Assembly (NCBI GenBank): GCA_902783175.1
Contig: CACZQA010000025.1
Location: 1-12,748 of the forward strand
Length of the DNA: 12,748 nt
From: an uncultured Coriobacteriaceae bacterium
GTDB taxonomy: Bacteria > Actinomycetota > Coriobacteriia > Coriobacteriales > QAMH01
Reading direction: 5' to 3'
Shown: in pieces, positions 1 through 6,199 of the stretch
Numbering within the stretch: position 1 is the stretch's first letter
Layout of the letters: the number at the start of each line of letters is the position of its first letter
The notes under the pieces: model-generated
Seen by the model: the letters and a program-made list of their open reading frames with translations, nothing else
The model's database searches: none
Told to the model about the DNA's origin: nothing
Translations under genes and position numbers: made by a program

Positions 1-705
1 ATGAGCCATGCCAGGGCGACGGGGCAGCTTAATTGAAGGAGAGCCATTCTTTTCAAACACATACACACTTCGAGCAACCTCATCTGGGCCAAGGGAGAAT
101 GCTCGCTTTTCAATCATCTGTAATCCAAGTTGTTCAGATGCGATTTGAGCAGCTTTCTCATCTTCTAAAGACTCTGTGCCCCTCATTGCAATCAGATGTC
201 CACCAGAAGCTAATAGCGGACTTGCATATTCCTCGACAACACTCAACTTGTCCACGGCACGAGCAACAACCGTATCAAACTCTCCAAAGCGCTCGGCACA
301 AAGCTCTTCACTCCTCATTCCAAGAGCCTGAACTTGTCCCGTAAGACTCAACTCTTCAACGAACTCCTGCACAGCCAGTGCTTTTTTCTTGACCGAATCG
401 AGAAGAATGCCCTTGCGCCCTGAAGCGATGGCGAGTGGCAGGCCCGGAAACCCTCCCCCGGTACCTATGTCGCAAAATTCCCCCGAGCTGTGCATGAACT
501 CTGGATATATCGAGAGGGAATCTTCAAGATGTAGAACGACCGCATCTTCAAATGAATCAATGCGCGTCAAGTTAAGAACTTTGTTCTTCTCGATGACCAG
601 CTTCAAATTGGTGATGAGTTTGTTTGTAATGTCTTCGTTGAAATCAAGTTTCAAACGAAGAAGGGCCGCATCAACAGCGGCCCTCTCTTCTGAAATGTGT
701 TTCAT
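1..705 (-). CDS. rsmG: 16S rRNA (guanine-N7) methyltransferase RsmG, C-terminus cut by window edge
   Basis: Reading leftward from the ATG at 705 gives 235 codons without a stop before the window ends. The product is the SAM-dependent methyltransferase that makes m7G at position 527 (E. coli numbering) of 16S rRNA. The SAM-binding motif I, DIGTGGGFPGLPLAI, is at residues 79-93. The conserved NLTRI segment is near residue 45, and DSVKKK (103-108) follows motif I. The final visible residues, LPRRPGMAH, match the family's C-terminal Pro-Arg-rich segment, so probably only a few codons are missing. The start is supported by a GAAGGA ribosome site a few bases upstream. It lies 15 bp after khpB and is probably the last visible gene of the rpmH operon. 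Third codon positions are clearly richer in A/T than in the dnaA-gyrA arm. Confidence 0.95.
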   Translation of the reverse strand, partial: MKHISEERAAVDAALLRLKLDFNEDITNKLITNLKLVIEKNKVLNLTRIDSFEDAVVLHLEDSLSIYPEFMHSSGEFCDIGTGGGFPGLPLAIASGRKGILLDSVKKKALAVQEFVEELSLTGQVQALGMRSEELCAERFGEFDTVVARAVDKLSVVEEYASPLLASGGHLIAMRGTESLEDEKAAQIASEQLGLQMIEKRAFSLGPDEVARSVYVFEKNGSPSIKLPRRPGMAH

Positions 706-720
706 AGTTCCTTCGGTAGT

Positions 721-1284
721 TTAAATGGGGCGTACAACCACATACCTGTTGGGCTCTTCTCCTACAGAATACGTTTCCACGCGCTCGTCGTCACGCAATG
801 CCATATGAACCAGGCGACGCTCATACGGGTTCATAGGCCGCAGGCTTATCTCGCGCGACTGACGGTCGGCACGAGAAGCTGCGGAATATGCAAGCGACTC
901 GATCTTCTGACGCTGACGATGCTTGTAGCTTTCGATATCGATGGTGACCGGATAACGGTATCCGAGCTTGCGATGCGTGATAGAAGAGACGAGGGTCTGG
1001 AGAGCCTCGAGCGTGTGCCCGCGACGCCCAATGAGTACCGCAAGGTCTCCACCTACCACATCGAGGATGATCTCGTCCTCGTCGCCTTCGTACTCGTTGA
1101 TTTCTGCACCCTGTGCATTGAAGTATTTGAGTACCGACTGGAGCGCCTCGATTGCCGCGTCGGCAACCTCGTCAAGCTGCTCTTCGGTAACTTCGTTCGA
1201 GGCTTCTTGTTCCTCGACAGCCGCGTTCGTGTCGAGCTGCTCTTCAGCAGCATCCTCTACTGGTTCGATTTCTTCTTCGCTCAT
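721..1284 (-). CDS. khpB: KhpB/Jag-family RNA-binding protein (KH + R3H domains)
   Basis: A 187-residue cytoplasmic RNA-binding protein. Residues 1-45 are a low-complexity, Glu/Asp-rich leader in place of the Jag_N domain seen in Firmicutes homologues. A type-II KH domain covers about 45-120 with its GxxG loop as GRRG at 86-89. An R3H domain covers about 125-187 with the signature Arg156-x3-His160. I chose the ATG at 1284 because AAAGGA sits 5 nt upstream. A TTG at 1314 would add ten residues but lacks a ribosome site. The family is known to bind many RNAs with KhpA and to affect cell division and envelope growth in Gram-positives. It follows yidC in the common yidC-jag arrangement, here separated by a terminator-like hairpin. 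A specific target cannot be read from the sequence. Confidence 0.93.
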   Translation of the reverse strand: MSEEEIEPVEDAAEEQLDTNAAVEEQEASNEVTEEQLDEVADAAIEALQSVLKYFNAQGAEINEYEGDEDEIILDVVGGDLAVLIGRRGHTLEALQTLVSSITHRKLGYRYPVTIDIESYKHRQRQKIESLAYSAASRADRQSREISLRPMNPYERRLVHMALRDDERVETYSVGEEPNRYVVVRPI

Positions 1285-1314
1285 GGCATTCCTTTTGAAA
1301 CGTAGGGGTTCCAA

Positions 1315-1349
1315 ACAGACAAAACAGCCCGGAGCAGGATGCCCCGGGC
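1315..1349 (-). terminator. Terminator- or attenuator-like hairpin between yidC and khpB
   Basis: On the minus strand GCCCGGGGCA, loop TCC and TGCTCCGGGC form a 10-bp stem with one G-T pair. It is followed by a T-rich tail of the form TGTTTTGTCTGTTT. The plus-strand version would carry an A-C mismatch and has a poor tail, so the leftward direction fits better. It lies in the 82-bp yidC-khpB gap inside an apparent operon. It may therefore terminate only part of the transcripts and lower khpB-rsmG expression relative to rpmH-yidC. Strength is judged by eye. Confidence 0.65.
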
Positions 1350-1366
1350 ATTATTCTCTATAAAGT

Positions 1367-2134
1367 TTAGTGCTTCTTGCGCGGACGCTTTTTGTGCTCG
1401 CGCCTCTCGACATGCACCTCGGCCGGTTTGATGACCTTCTCTTCGGCCTTCTCGTCATCATCCTTGAGCTTGCGGTTTGTGATGAGCTGCTGGAAGAAGC
1501 CGAAGGCAGAAGACAGCGCCCAATAGAGCATGACGCCTGCAGGCGAGATGAATGCCATCCAAATGAACATGATGCCCATCACGCCGAGCATCATGCCGGT
1601 CTGCGACCTGTTCTGCTCGTTCTGGCGCAGCTGCAAGATCATAGGCGCAATGGAGAAGCCGATGAACAGCAGCATCTGGAGAATATACGGAACGGCATAC
1701 ATGGCGCCCACAGCCCATGCGTCCCCAACGGTCTGAGTCAGGTTGGGCAGGATATGGTAGAACGTGACGCCCAGGTCCTCAGATGCGAAGTCGCCGATCT
1801 TCCAGCGCAGCACCTGGAACAGGATGATGAAGATAGGCATCTGGATGAGCATGGGAAGGCAGCCAGCGAGCGGGTTGAAGCCCGTCTCCTGGTAGATTTT
1901 CATCGTCTCTTCTTGAATCTTCTGCTGGTCACCTGCGTACAGGGTCTGAATCTCCTGCAGTTTGGGCTGCACCTTCTGCATGTCGTAGCTCGATTTGAAC
2001 TGCTTGCGCTGCAGCGGGAAGAGGGCGAGCCGAATGACGAGGGTCACGATGATAATCGCGAGGCCCCAGTCACCAACCAGGTGCGCGAGCTGAGCTAACA
2101 GCCACGCACAGCCATTTAGAATGCTATCCCACAT
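1367..2134 (-). CDS. yidC: Membrane protein insertase YidC (Oxa1/SpoIIIJ family)
   Basis: A 255-residue polytopic protein that inserts membrane proteins into the cytoplasmic membrane, alone or with SecYEG. The conserved core is complete. Transmembrane segment 1 (about 23-41, with TLVIRLALFPLQRKQ) contains Arg35, aligned with the essential groove arginine of SpoIIIJ-type insertases. A charged cytoplasmic hairpin follows (about 43-88), then PLAGCLPMLIQMPIFIILF (88-106) and further hydrophobic segments near 145-167, 181-199 and 201-217. The tail (222-255) is strongly basic (KKRPRKKH), as is common in Gram-positive YidC proteins that contact the ribosome. There is no lipoprotein signal or large periplasmic domain, unlike Gram-negative YidC. 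The ATG at 2134 is preceded by GAGAGGA about 10 nt upstream. It lies 44 bp after yidD in the leftward operon. Confidence 0.97.
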   Translation of the reverse strand: MWDSILNGCAWLLAQLAHLVGDWGLAIIIVTLVIRLALFPLQRKQFKSSYDMQKVQPKLQEIQTLYAGDQQKIQEETMKIYQETGFNPLAGCLPMLIQMPIFIILFQVLRWKIGDFASEDLGVTFYHILPNLTQTVGDAWAVGAMYAVPYILQMLLFIGFSIAPMILQLRQNEQNRSQTGMMLGVMGIMFIWMAFISPAGVMLYWALSSAFGFFQQLITNRKLKDDDEKAEEKVIKPAEVHVERREHKKRPRKKH

Positions 2135-2178
2135 ATGTTGGTAATCCTCTCAACGATGGATATAACGTCAAATACCGT

Positions 2179-2424
2179 CTAGGGAACTGGGTCGTACCCG
2201 CCTGGATGCCAGGGATGACACCTGCAGATTCTTTTGATCGCAAGCCAGGACCCTTTGATGAAGCCGTATTTCTGAAGAGCAATCATAGCGTATTCGGAAC
2301 AGGTGGGCACATACCGGCATGTCGGTGGAAACAGCGGCGACACGTATGACCGATAGAACCTCACGAGCGCGAGGGCCACCGTACGTGGCGCATCTTTCAG
2401 GTTTGCCACACGCCCCTGCGCCAT
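2179..2424 (-). CDS. yidD: Membrane protein insertion efficiency factor YidD
   Basis: An 81-residue protein matching the YidD family along nearly its whole length. It contains [20 protein letters not shown] (23-42), then SEYA, an amphipathic middle, [12 protein letters not shown] and DPVP at the C-terminus. The three Cys residues of the family pattern (36, 42, 68) are present. Family members are small membrane-associated proteins thought to assist YidC-dependent insertion. The ATG overlaps the rnpA stop as TGATG, with AGGGGGTG just upstream, so translation is probably coupled to rnpA. yidC follows 44 bp downstream, the usual rnpA-yidD-yidC order. Confidence 0.96.
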   Translation of the reverse strand: MAQGRVANLKDAPRTVALALVRFYRSYVSPLFPPTCRYVPTCSEYAMIALQKYGFIKGSWLAIKRICRCHPWHPGGYDPVP

Positions 2425-2750
2425 CAGAGCACCCCCTGCTCTTCGAGCATTTTCCTGAACTGCGCCACGACCGCATCATGTGGGGCATAGCTCACCCTGC
2501 GACGTGCGATGAACACCACGTCGTAGCCGCTCCACGGAGCCCCGAGCTCTTGGGCAACCGCCCGCATGACGCGCTTGCACCGGCTTCTGACCGGAGCCAC
2601 GCCAAGCTTTTTTCCGGCGATAAACGCACAGCGCCCCCGCTGATTTGCCTCGCCGGGGAGCACCAGCATGCTCGCCATAGACGAAGAAGAGCGCCTTCCA
2701 CTGCGGAATAGGCGCTCTACTTCGGATTTAGACTTTATCGTGCCCTTCAA
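2424..2750 (-). CDS. rnpA: Ribonuclease P protein component
   Basis: The 108-residue basic protein subunit of RNase P, which binds the catalytic RNA and the 5' leader of precursor tRNAs. The N-terminal [17 protein letters not shown] (4-20) and the central [19 protein letters not shown] (47-65) are typical of the family. The 'RNR' signature of the conserved helix reads Arg55-Ser56-Arg57 here, so the usual Asn is Ser. The start is a TTG at 2750. No ATG or GTG is available before an in-frame stop upstream, and the TTG gives the normal N-terminus. The ribosome site is weak (GGGGAT region). It lies 36 bp after rpmH and overlaps yidD by one base, the near-universal rpmH-rnpA-yidD arrangement next to oriC. 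Confidence 0.95.
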   Translation of the reverse strand: MKGTIKSKSEVERLFRSGRRSSSSMASMLVLPGEANQRGRCAFIAGKKLGVAPVRSRCKRVMRAVAQELGAPWSGYDVVFIARRRVSYAPHDAVVAQFRKMLEEQGVL

Positions 2751-2786
2751 AAGTACTCGATCCCCAACGAATCAAGCTCAGGTACG

Positions 2787-2921
2787 TTAGACAGTCAGCT
2801 TCTTGCGGCCCTTGGCACGACGAGCCTTGAGCACTTTGCGACCGCCCTTGGTAGCCATACGGGCGCGGAATCCATGGCACTTTGCGCGCTTGCGCTTGTT
2901 AGGTTGATACGTACGTTTCAT
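2787..2921 (-). CDS. rpmH: 50S ribosomal protein bL34
   Basis: A 44-residue, Lys/Arg-rich protein beginning [20 protein letters not shown] and ending KGRKKLTV, which is bL34 over its full length. It is a small structural protein of the large ribosomal subunit. The ATG at 2921 follows a perfect AGGAGG ribosome site at 2934-2929 with a 7-nt spacer. It is the first gene of the leftward operon and is preceded by a good sigma-70-type promoter. The codon for residue 10 onward is strongly biased, as expected for a highly expressed gene. Confidence 0.98.
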   Translation of the reverse strand: MKRTYQPNKRKRAKCHGFRARMATKGGRKVLKARRAKGRKKLTV

Positions 2922-2934
2922 TGCATTTCCTCCT

Positions 2935-2949
2935 AGGGGAAATTCCCCT
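2935..2949. repeat. Palindrome just upstream of the rpmH ribosome site
   Basis: AGGGGAAATTCCCCT is a perfect inverted repeat, with 7-nt arms around a central A. It directly abuts the complement of the AGGAGG ribosome site (2929-2934). In RNA it could form AGGGG/CCCCT with a 5-nt loop, and as DNA it could be a dimeric-protein operator. Function is unknown. Confidence 0.6.
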
Positions 2950-2971
2950 TCATCTACAGACAAGCCTTAGT

Positions 2972-3001
2972 ATTCTAATATGCGGCTTCGAATTGAGTCA
3001 A
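2972..3001 (-). promoter_or_regulatory. Predicted sigma-70 promoter of rpmH operon
   Basis: On the minus strand TTGACT (3001-2996) and TAGAAT (2977-2972) are separated by 18 nt, close to the TTGACA/TATAAT consensus. The start site would fall near 2965, giving a leader of about 45 nt that contains the palindrome and the strong ribosome site of rpmH. It is predicted by eye only, but the position fits the first gene of the leftward operon. Confidence 0.65.
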
Positions 3002-3490
3002 CAGATAAATCAGGAGACCGGAGTTTCTCATCGCTCTCCACTAAAAAGTGCGAAAATTGTGGAAAAAGTGGAAAACACGGGAAATACCGCAGGTACACAG
3101 TGGAAAACTTTGTGCACGAAGCGGCGCGTCTGGGCGGATAACTGACAGCATATAAACAGACGTTCCTCATTTCCGCAGGTCAACGGCTTGCAATTACTAT
3201 TTCCACAAACATTCGGCCAATCAGAACCCTGTGGATTTCCACTTTCACCCGAACAAGTTTTCGCCTTGATTTTCCATTTTCCATGTTGCATGGAAGCGGT
3301 TTTCCAAGGGACTTTTCACCGATTTGGGGAAAACACTGACTTTTCCACATTTTTCCCAACCCACGAAAACTTTTCCCACGGCTATGACCTTTGCTTTTCC
3401 ACATTCCCTTCAGTTTTCAAGCGGTTTTTTACCGTTTTCCACCGTGTTTTTCCCACTTTTCGACGAGTTTTCAACACACGTGGAAAATAA

Positions 3491-3499
3491 TGTGGATAA
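3491..3499 (-). promoter_or_regulatory. Perfect DnaA box
   Basis: TGTGGATAA on the plus strand is the exact complement of TTATCCACA, the high-affinity DnaA box. It sits four bases after a weaker CGTGGAAAA box (3479-3487) in the same orientation. The pair could act together. Confidence 0.85.
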
Positions 3500-3554
3500 C
3501 TTTGAAAAGCCAAGGTCAAATGCTGTTTTCACTTTCCACTTTTTCACTTTTCAC

Positions 3555-3583
3555 TTTGGGAATAAATGGGATTTTGCTACCCT
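3555..3583 (+). promoter_or_regulatory. Possible promoter of the ATPase-dnaA operon
   Basis: TTTGGG (3555-3560) and TACCCT (3578-3583) are spaced by 17 nt. The second hexamer is preceded by TGC, giving an extended -10. The -35 match is poor. A perfect DnaA box starts 27 bp downstream of the -10, so DnaA could repress this promoter. It is weak evidence and the true start site may differ. Confidence 0.3.
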
Positions 3584-3609
3584 ACGGACACGGCAACTGT
3601 TAATTTGTT

Positions 3610-3618
3610 TGTGGATAA
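3610..3618 (-). promoter_or_regulatory. Perfect DnaA box upstream of the ATPase gene
   Basis: TGTGGATAA is the complement of TTATCCACA, 41 bp before the ATPase start codon. It lies in the presumed 5' leader or core promoter of the ATPase-dnaA operon, which fits DnaA autoregulation as known in other bacteria. Confidence 0.85.
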
Positions 3619-3659
3619 CTCGGTTTTTTCACGTTGAGGATGAAAAGGGGAATTTGAAC

Positions 3660-4430
3660 ATGGCCGACGAAGACAGGGGGGATGCGCTGCTCGTCCCCAC
3701 GCGGATCGCCGTCTACGACGATCTTCTCGCGGCTCCGCGCATCGTCGACATCGAGCCGAGCGACATCGCAAGCTATATAGAGCACATTGCGGCAAAGACC
3801 TACGAGCTCGCGCAGGCGCAGGGGAGCAGCATCCCCTACACGGTGATCCGCGAGGTGTGCGAGAACTTCATCCACGCCAAGTTCATGGAGCCCTGCGTCT
3901 CCATCCTCGACCACGGCAACACGATCAGGTTCACCGACCAAGGGCCGGGCATCGACGACAAGGAACGCGCCCAGCAACCCGGCTTCACTTCGGCCACGTC
4001 CGAGATGCGCAAATATATACGCGGTGTTGGATCGGGGCTTCCGCAGGTGAGGGAATACCTCAAGTTCTCGAACGGGCGCCTCATCATCGAGGACAACATC
4101 AAGGCGGGCACCGTCGTCACCATCACCGTCGACGACACGCTCCACAAGCCGACGCCCGTCGTGTACCGCGAGACTCCCTCGGAAGCCGCGCAACGCCAGG
4201 CGCAGCAGGAGGCCAAGCTCGACGAGCGCGAAAACGACATCCTCATCTTGGCAAGCGACATCGGCCTCATCGGCCCGACCGAGGTCAACCAGCAGCTTGG
4301 CATCAGTATCTCCACCGCCCACCGCGAGCTGAAGAAGCTGGAAGACGCAGGGTACCTCATGACCGCCGAAGGCTCGCGCAAGCGCATGCTGAGCGACAAG
4401 GGCTTCAAACTTCTGAACGGACAGGTGTAG
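3660..4430 (+). CDS. GHKL-type ATP-binding protein with C-terminal winged-helix domain, upstream of dnaA
   Basis: A 256-residue soluble protein that I cannot assign to a named gene. Residues about 55-160 form a Bergerat-fold ATP-binding domain. The N box is REVCENFIHA (64-73, Glu68/Asn69), the G1 box is DQGPGI (93-98) and the G2 box is GVGSGLP (122-128); a GTVVTI strand at 150-155 closes the domain. No transmembrane segment, receiver or dimerisation/phosphoacceptor domain is visible, so it is not an ordinary sensor kinase. Residues about 188-256 (GPTEVNQQLGISISTAHREL, then KKLEDAGYL and a basic wing) look like a winged-helix DNA-binding domain. An ATP-controlled DNA-binding regulator is an inference; an anti-sigma-like kinase is an alternative. 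The ATG at 3660 follows AAGGGGA. The stop lies 4 nt before dnaA, so the two are almost certainly one operon. Confidence 0.9.
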   Translation: MADEDRGDALLVPTRIAVYDDLLAAPRIVDIEPSDIASYIEHIAAKTYELAQAQGSSIPYTVIREVCENFIHAKFMEPCVSILDHGNTIRFTDQGPGIDDKERAQQPGFTSATSEMRKYIRGVGSGLPQVREYLKFSNGRLIIEDNIKAGTVVTITVDDTLHKPTPVVYRETPSEAAQRQAQQEAKLDERENDILILASDIGLIGPTEVNQQLGISISTAHRELKKLEDAGYLMTAEGSRKRMLSDKGFKLLNGQV

Positions 4431-4434
4431 TCAC

Positions 4435-5958
4435 ATGGACAAAGACGAGATCTGGAAAGCCGCGCTGACGCTGCTTCTGAGCGGAGTCAGCGAAGATGAC
4501 CCCAAGCGGGTTTTCCTCAACCTCATCACGCCCATCGGCATCTTCGGCGACCAGTTCGTCTTCACCGCGCAAAGCGCGCAGGTGGAGTCGTGGGTGAAGA
4601 AGAACTACCTGAAAGAGATGGAAGAGAAGCTCGAGATGCTCGCCGGCACCCACCTGAACGTGGGCATCGGGACGACTGGCGGCCCCGCGCCCGAAGCGCA
4701 TCCCGAGCAGCAGGCCGCCGCCGTTGCGCCGGCGCCGATGCAACAGGCTGCCGCAGCTCCGAGCTTTCCGGTCGTGCAAGCTCCACAGCCCGAGCCCAAG
4801 CAGCCAGACTGGATGAACGAGTTCGTGAACCCCGCGGACCTTCCCGGCGCCGCATCCAATACGGCACCCGCCGCCGACGAGACGGTGGTGCGCGCTCGAT
4901 CTTCCATAAGCGGCGACGAGGCGCTGTTCTCCAAGTGCACGTTCGACACCTTTGTCGTGGGCAAGTCCAACGAGTTCGCGCGCGGCGCGGCGCTCGCCGT
5001 GGCCGAGCAGCCGGGCATCGCCTACAACCCGCTGTTCATCTATGGCAACTCCGGCTTGGGAAAGACCCACCTGCTCGTGGCCATCGCCAACTACGCAATC
5101 AAGAACCATCCGGAGCTCACGACGCACTACGTGTCGGCAAACCAGTTCCTCGACGACTTCGTCGAGGCAGTGCAGACGGCGCGCTGGGCAAAGTTCAACG
5201 ACAAGTACCACCGCGTCGACATACTGCTCGTCGACGACGTGCAGTACCTTGCGGGCAAGGACGAGAGCATCAACCAGCTGTTCAACATCTTCAACGAGAT
5301 GGTCAACCAGAACAAGCAGATCGTGCTCTCCGCAGACCGTGCGCCCAAGGACATCGAGATGGACGACCGCATGCGTAGCCGCTTCATGTCGGGGCTTTTG
5401 GCAGACGTCAAGCCGCCCGACTACGAGACGCGCCTGGCTATCCTCAAAAACCACCTCTCGCGCGCACAGCACACCAACTTCTACGGTGACATTCCCGATG
5501 ACGTTCTGTCGTACCTCGCCGAGGCTTCGACCTCGAACATCCGCGAGATGGAAGGGGCTGTGAACAGGCTCGTCAGCAACATGACGCTGCTGCGCAAGAG
5601 CACGATCACCATCGACGAGGCAAAGGACCTTCTGCAGGACTTCTTCCCGGACACGGCAAACCGCCAGGTCAGCATCGCGACCATCCAAAACGAGGTCGAG
5701 CTGTTCTTTGGGATCAGCCACGAGGACATGATCTCCTCCAAGCGCTCGAAGGGCATCACCACGCCGCGCCACATCGCCATCTACCTCGCGCGTTTTCTGA
5801 CGGAGGAGTCGCTCGAGTCGATCGGCAAGAAGTTCGGCGGCAGGGACCACACCACCATCATGCACAGCGTGAACAAGATAGAGAACGACCAGAAGGACAA
5901 CCGGGTGCTTTTCGACCAAATAGAGCAGCTAACCATTAGAATCAGGGAGCGCAGCTAG
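4435..5958 (+). CDS. dnaA: Chromosomal replication initiator DnaA
   Basis: A 507-residue initiator that binds DnaA boxes, opens the origin and helps recruit the replicative helicase. Domain I is at about 1-75. Domain II (about 80-160) is a flexible Ala/Pro/Gln-rich linker. The AAA+ domain III has Walker A GNSGLGKT at 204-211, Walker B ILLVDD at 263-268, and the arginine-finger region DRMRSRFMSG at 311-320. Domain IV carries the DNA-binding signature GGRDHTTIMHSVNKI at 468-482. The region after Walker B (KDESINQLFNIFNEM) differs from the common KTQEEFFHTFN form, and FMSGL replaces the common FEWGL. Neither touches a catalytic residue I can identify. The start follows the ATPase gene by 4 nt, with an AGGTG site in that gene's last codons. 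Box arrays lie on both sides of the operon. Confidence 0.99.
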   Translation: MDKDEIWKAALTLLLSGVSEDDPKRVFLNLITPIGIFGDQFVFTAQSAQVESWVKKNYLKEMEEKLEMLAGTHLNVGIGTTGGPAPEAHPEQQAAAVAPAPMQQAAAAPSFPVVQAPQPEPKQPDWMNEFVNPADLPGAASNTAPAADETVVRARSSISGDEALFSKCTFDTFVVGKSNEFARGAALAVAEQPGIAYNPLFIYGNSGLGKTHLLVAIANYAIKNHPELTTHYVSANQFLDDFVEAVQTARWAKFNDKYHRVDILLVDDVQYLAGKDESINQLFNIFNEMVNQNKQIVLSADRAPKDIEMDDRMRSRFMSGLLADVKPPDYETRLAILKNHLSRAQHTNFYGDIPDDVLSYLAEASTSNIREMEGAVNRLVSNMTLLRKSTITIDEAKDLLQDFFPDTANRQVSIATIQNEVELFFGISHEDMISSKRSKGITTPRHIAIYLARFLTEESLESIGKKFGGRDHTTIMHSVNKIENDQKDNRVLFDQIEQLTIRIRERS

Positions 5959-6002
5959 ACCGTGGCGAGCCTGTGGGCAAACACGGTGAAAAGCGGTGCA
6001 AA

Positions 6003-6076
6003 ACCTGTTGAGGCGTTCTTGACAACTGGAGGCACGGCAAAAGTCGGTGGAAAGCGAGGGATGGTTTTCAACAGGT
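6003..6076. repeat. Separated inverted repeat in the dnaA-dnaN gap
   Basis: ACCTGTTGA (6003-6011) is exactly inverted as TCAACAGGT (6068-6076), 56 nt apart. Nothing else in this GC-richer half of the gap looks genic. Degenerate box-like sites TGTGGGCAA (5972-5980) and GGTGGAAAG (6046-6054) lie nearby. The role is unknown and chance cannot be excluded. Confidence 0.4.
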
Positions 6077-6117
6077 CCGAAGCGTTACTACAAGCTCCCT
6101 ACCTGCGGTATTGCAAG

Positions 6118-6184
6118 TTATGCACATATACACCTGTGTTATTACTATTACTAAATGTATATAAATATTTTATTCATATATATA
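6118..6184 (+). other. oriC lobe 2: DnaA box, DnaA-trio run and AT-rich unwinding element
   Basis: In order, the region contains the box TTATGCACA (6118-6126), a 12-nt spacer ending CACCTGTG, and the triplets TTA-TTA-CTA-TTA-CTA (6139-6153). An almost pure A/T stretch then runs to about 6184. DnaA-trios in B. subtilis are 3'-[G/A]A[T/A]-5' repeats next to a box and a GC-containing spacer, on which DnaA spreads along single strands. All five triplets fit this pattern when read as the complementary strand. The dnaA-dnaN position matches the unwinding site of B. subtilis. The origin would then be bipartite, with the ATPase gene and dnaA between its lobes. Confidence 0.75.
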
Positions 6185-6199
6185 GGAGCGTGAAAAGCA

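Larger units (their letters stand above)
3058..3618. other. oriC lobe 1: DnaA-box-like array (rpmH to ATPase gene)
   Basis: This covers most of the gene-free gap 2922-3659 between the divergent arms. Exact TTTTCCAC octamers occur seven times: minus strand at 3059-3066, 3068-3075, 3100-3107 and 3480-3487; plus strand at 3341-3348, 3395-3402 and 3435-3442. Nine-mers matching the E. coli-type consensus TTWTNCACA are at 3058-3066, 3341-3349, 3395-3403, 3491-3499 and 3610-3618. Near copies such as TTTTCCCAC (3371-3379, 3448-3456) and TTTTCCATT/G (3270-3285) fill the spaces. The rpmH-dnaA gap, the divergent gene arms and the box density are classic for oriC. No plausible protein is encoded: open frames here are short and lack ribosome sites. 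Part of the array probably also autoregulates the ATPase-dnaA operon. Confidence 0.85.

Noticed and set aside
33..724. Plus-strand open frames opposite rsmG
   Set aside because: They lack domains and ribosome sites, while the minus strand encodes a clear RsmG over the same span.
1285..1314. TTG start at 1314 for khpB
   Set aside because: No ribosome site precedes it, while the ATG at 1284 has AAAGGA 5 nt upstream.
3640..3657. A five-codon leader frame (MKRGI) just before the ATPase start
   Set aside because: Its only GAGG touches the ATG with no spacer, and the frame overlaps the ribosome site of the real gene; most likely chance.
3324..3659. In-frame extension of the ATPase gene through the box array
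   Set aside because: The extra residues translate DnaA-box-like repeats (Phe/Pro/His-rich), lack a ribosome site, and the ATG at 3660 has AAGGGGA at the right place.
4405..5919. A 504-codon open frame on the minus strand across dnaA
   Set aside because: It mirrors the high-GC3 codons of dnaA and has no recognisable domain or ribosome site.
6019..6047. TTGACA at 6019-6024 as a dnaN promoter
   Set aside because: No acceptable -10 hexamer lies 16-19 nt downstream (AGTCGG region).
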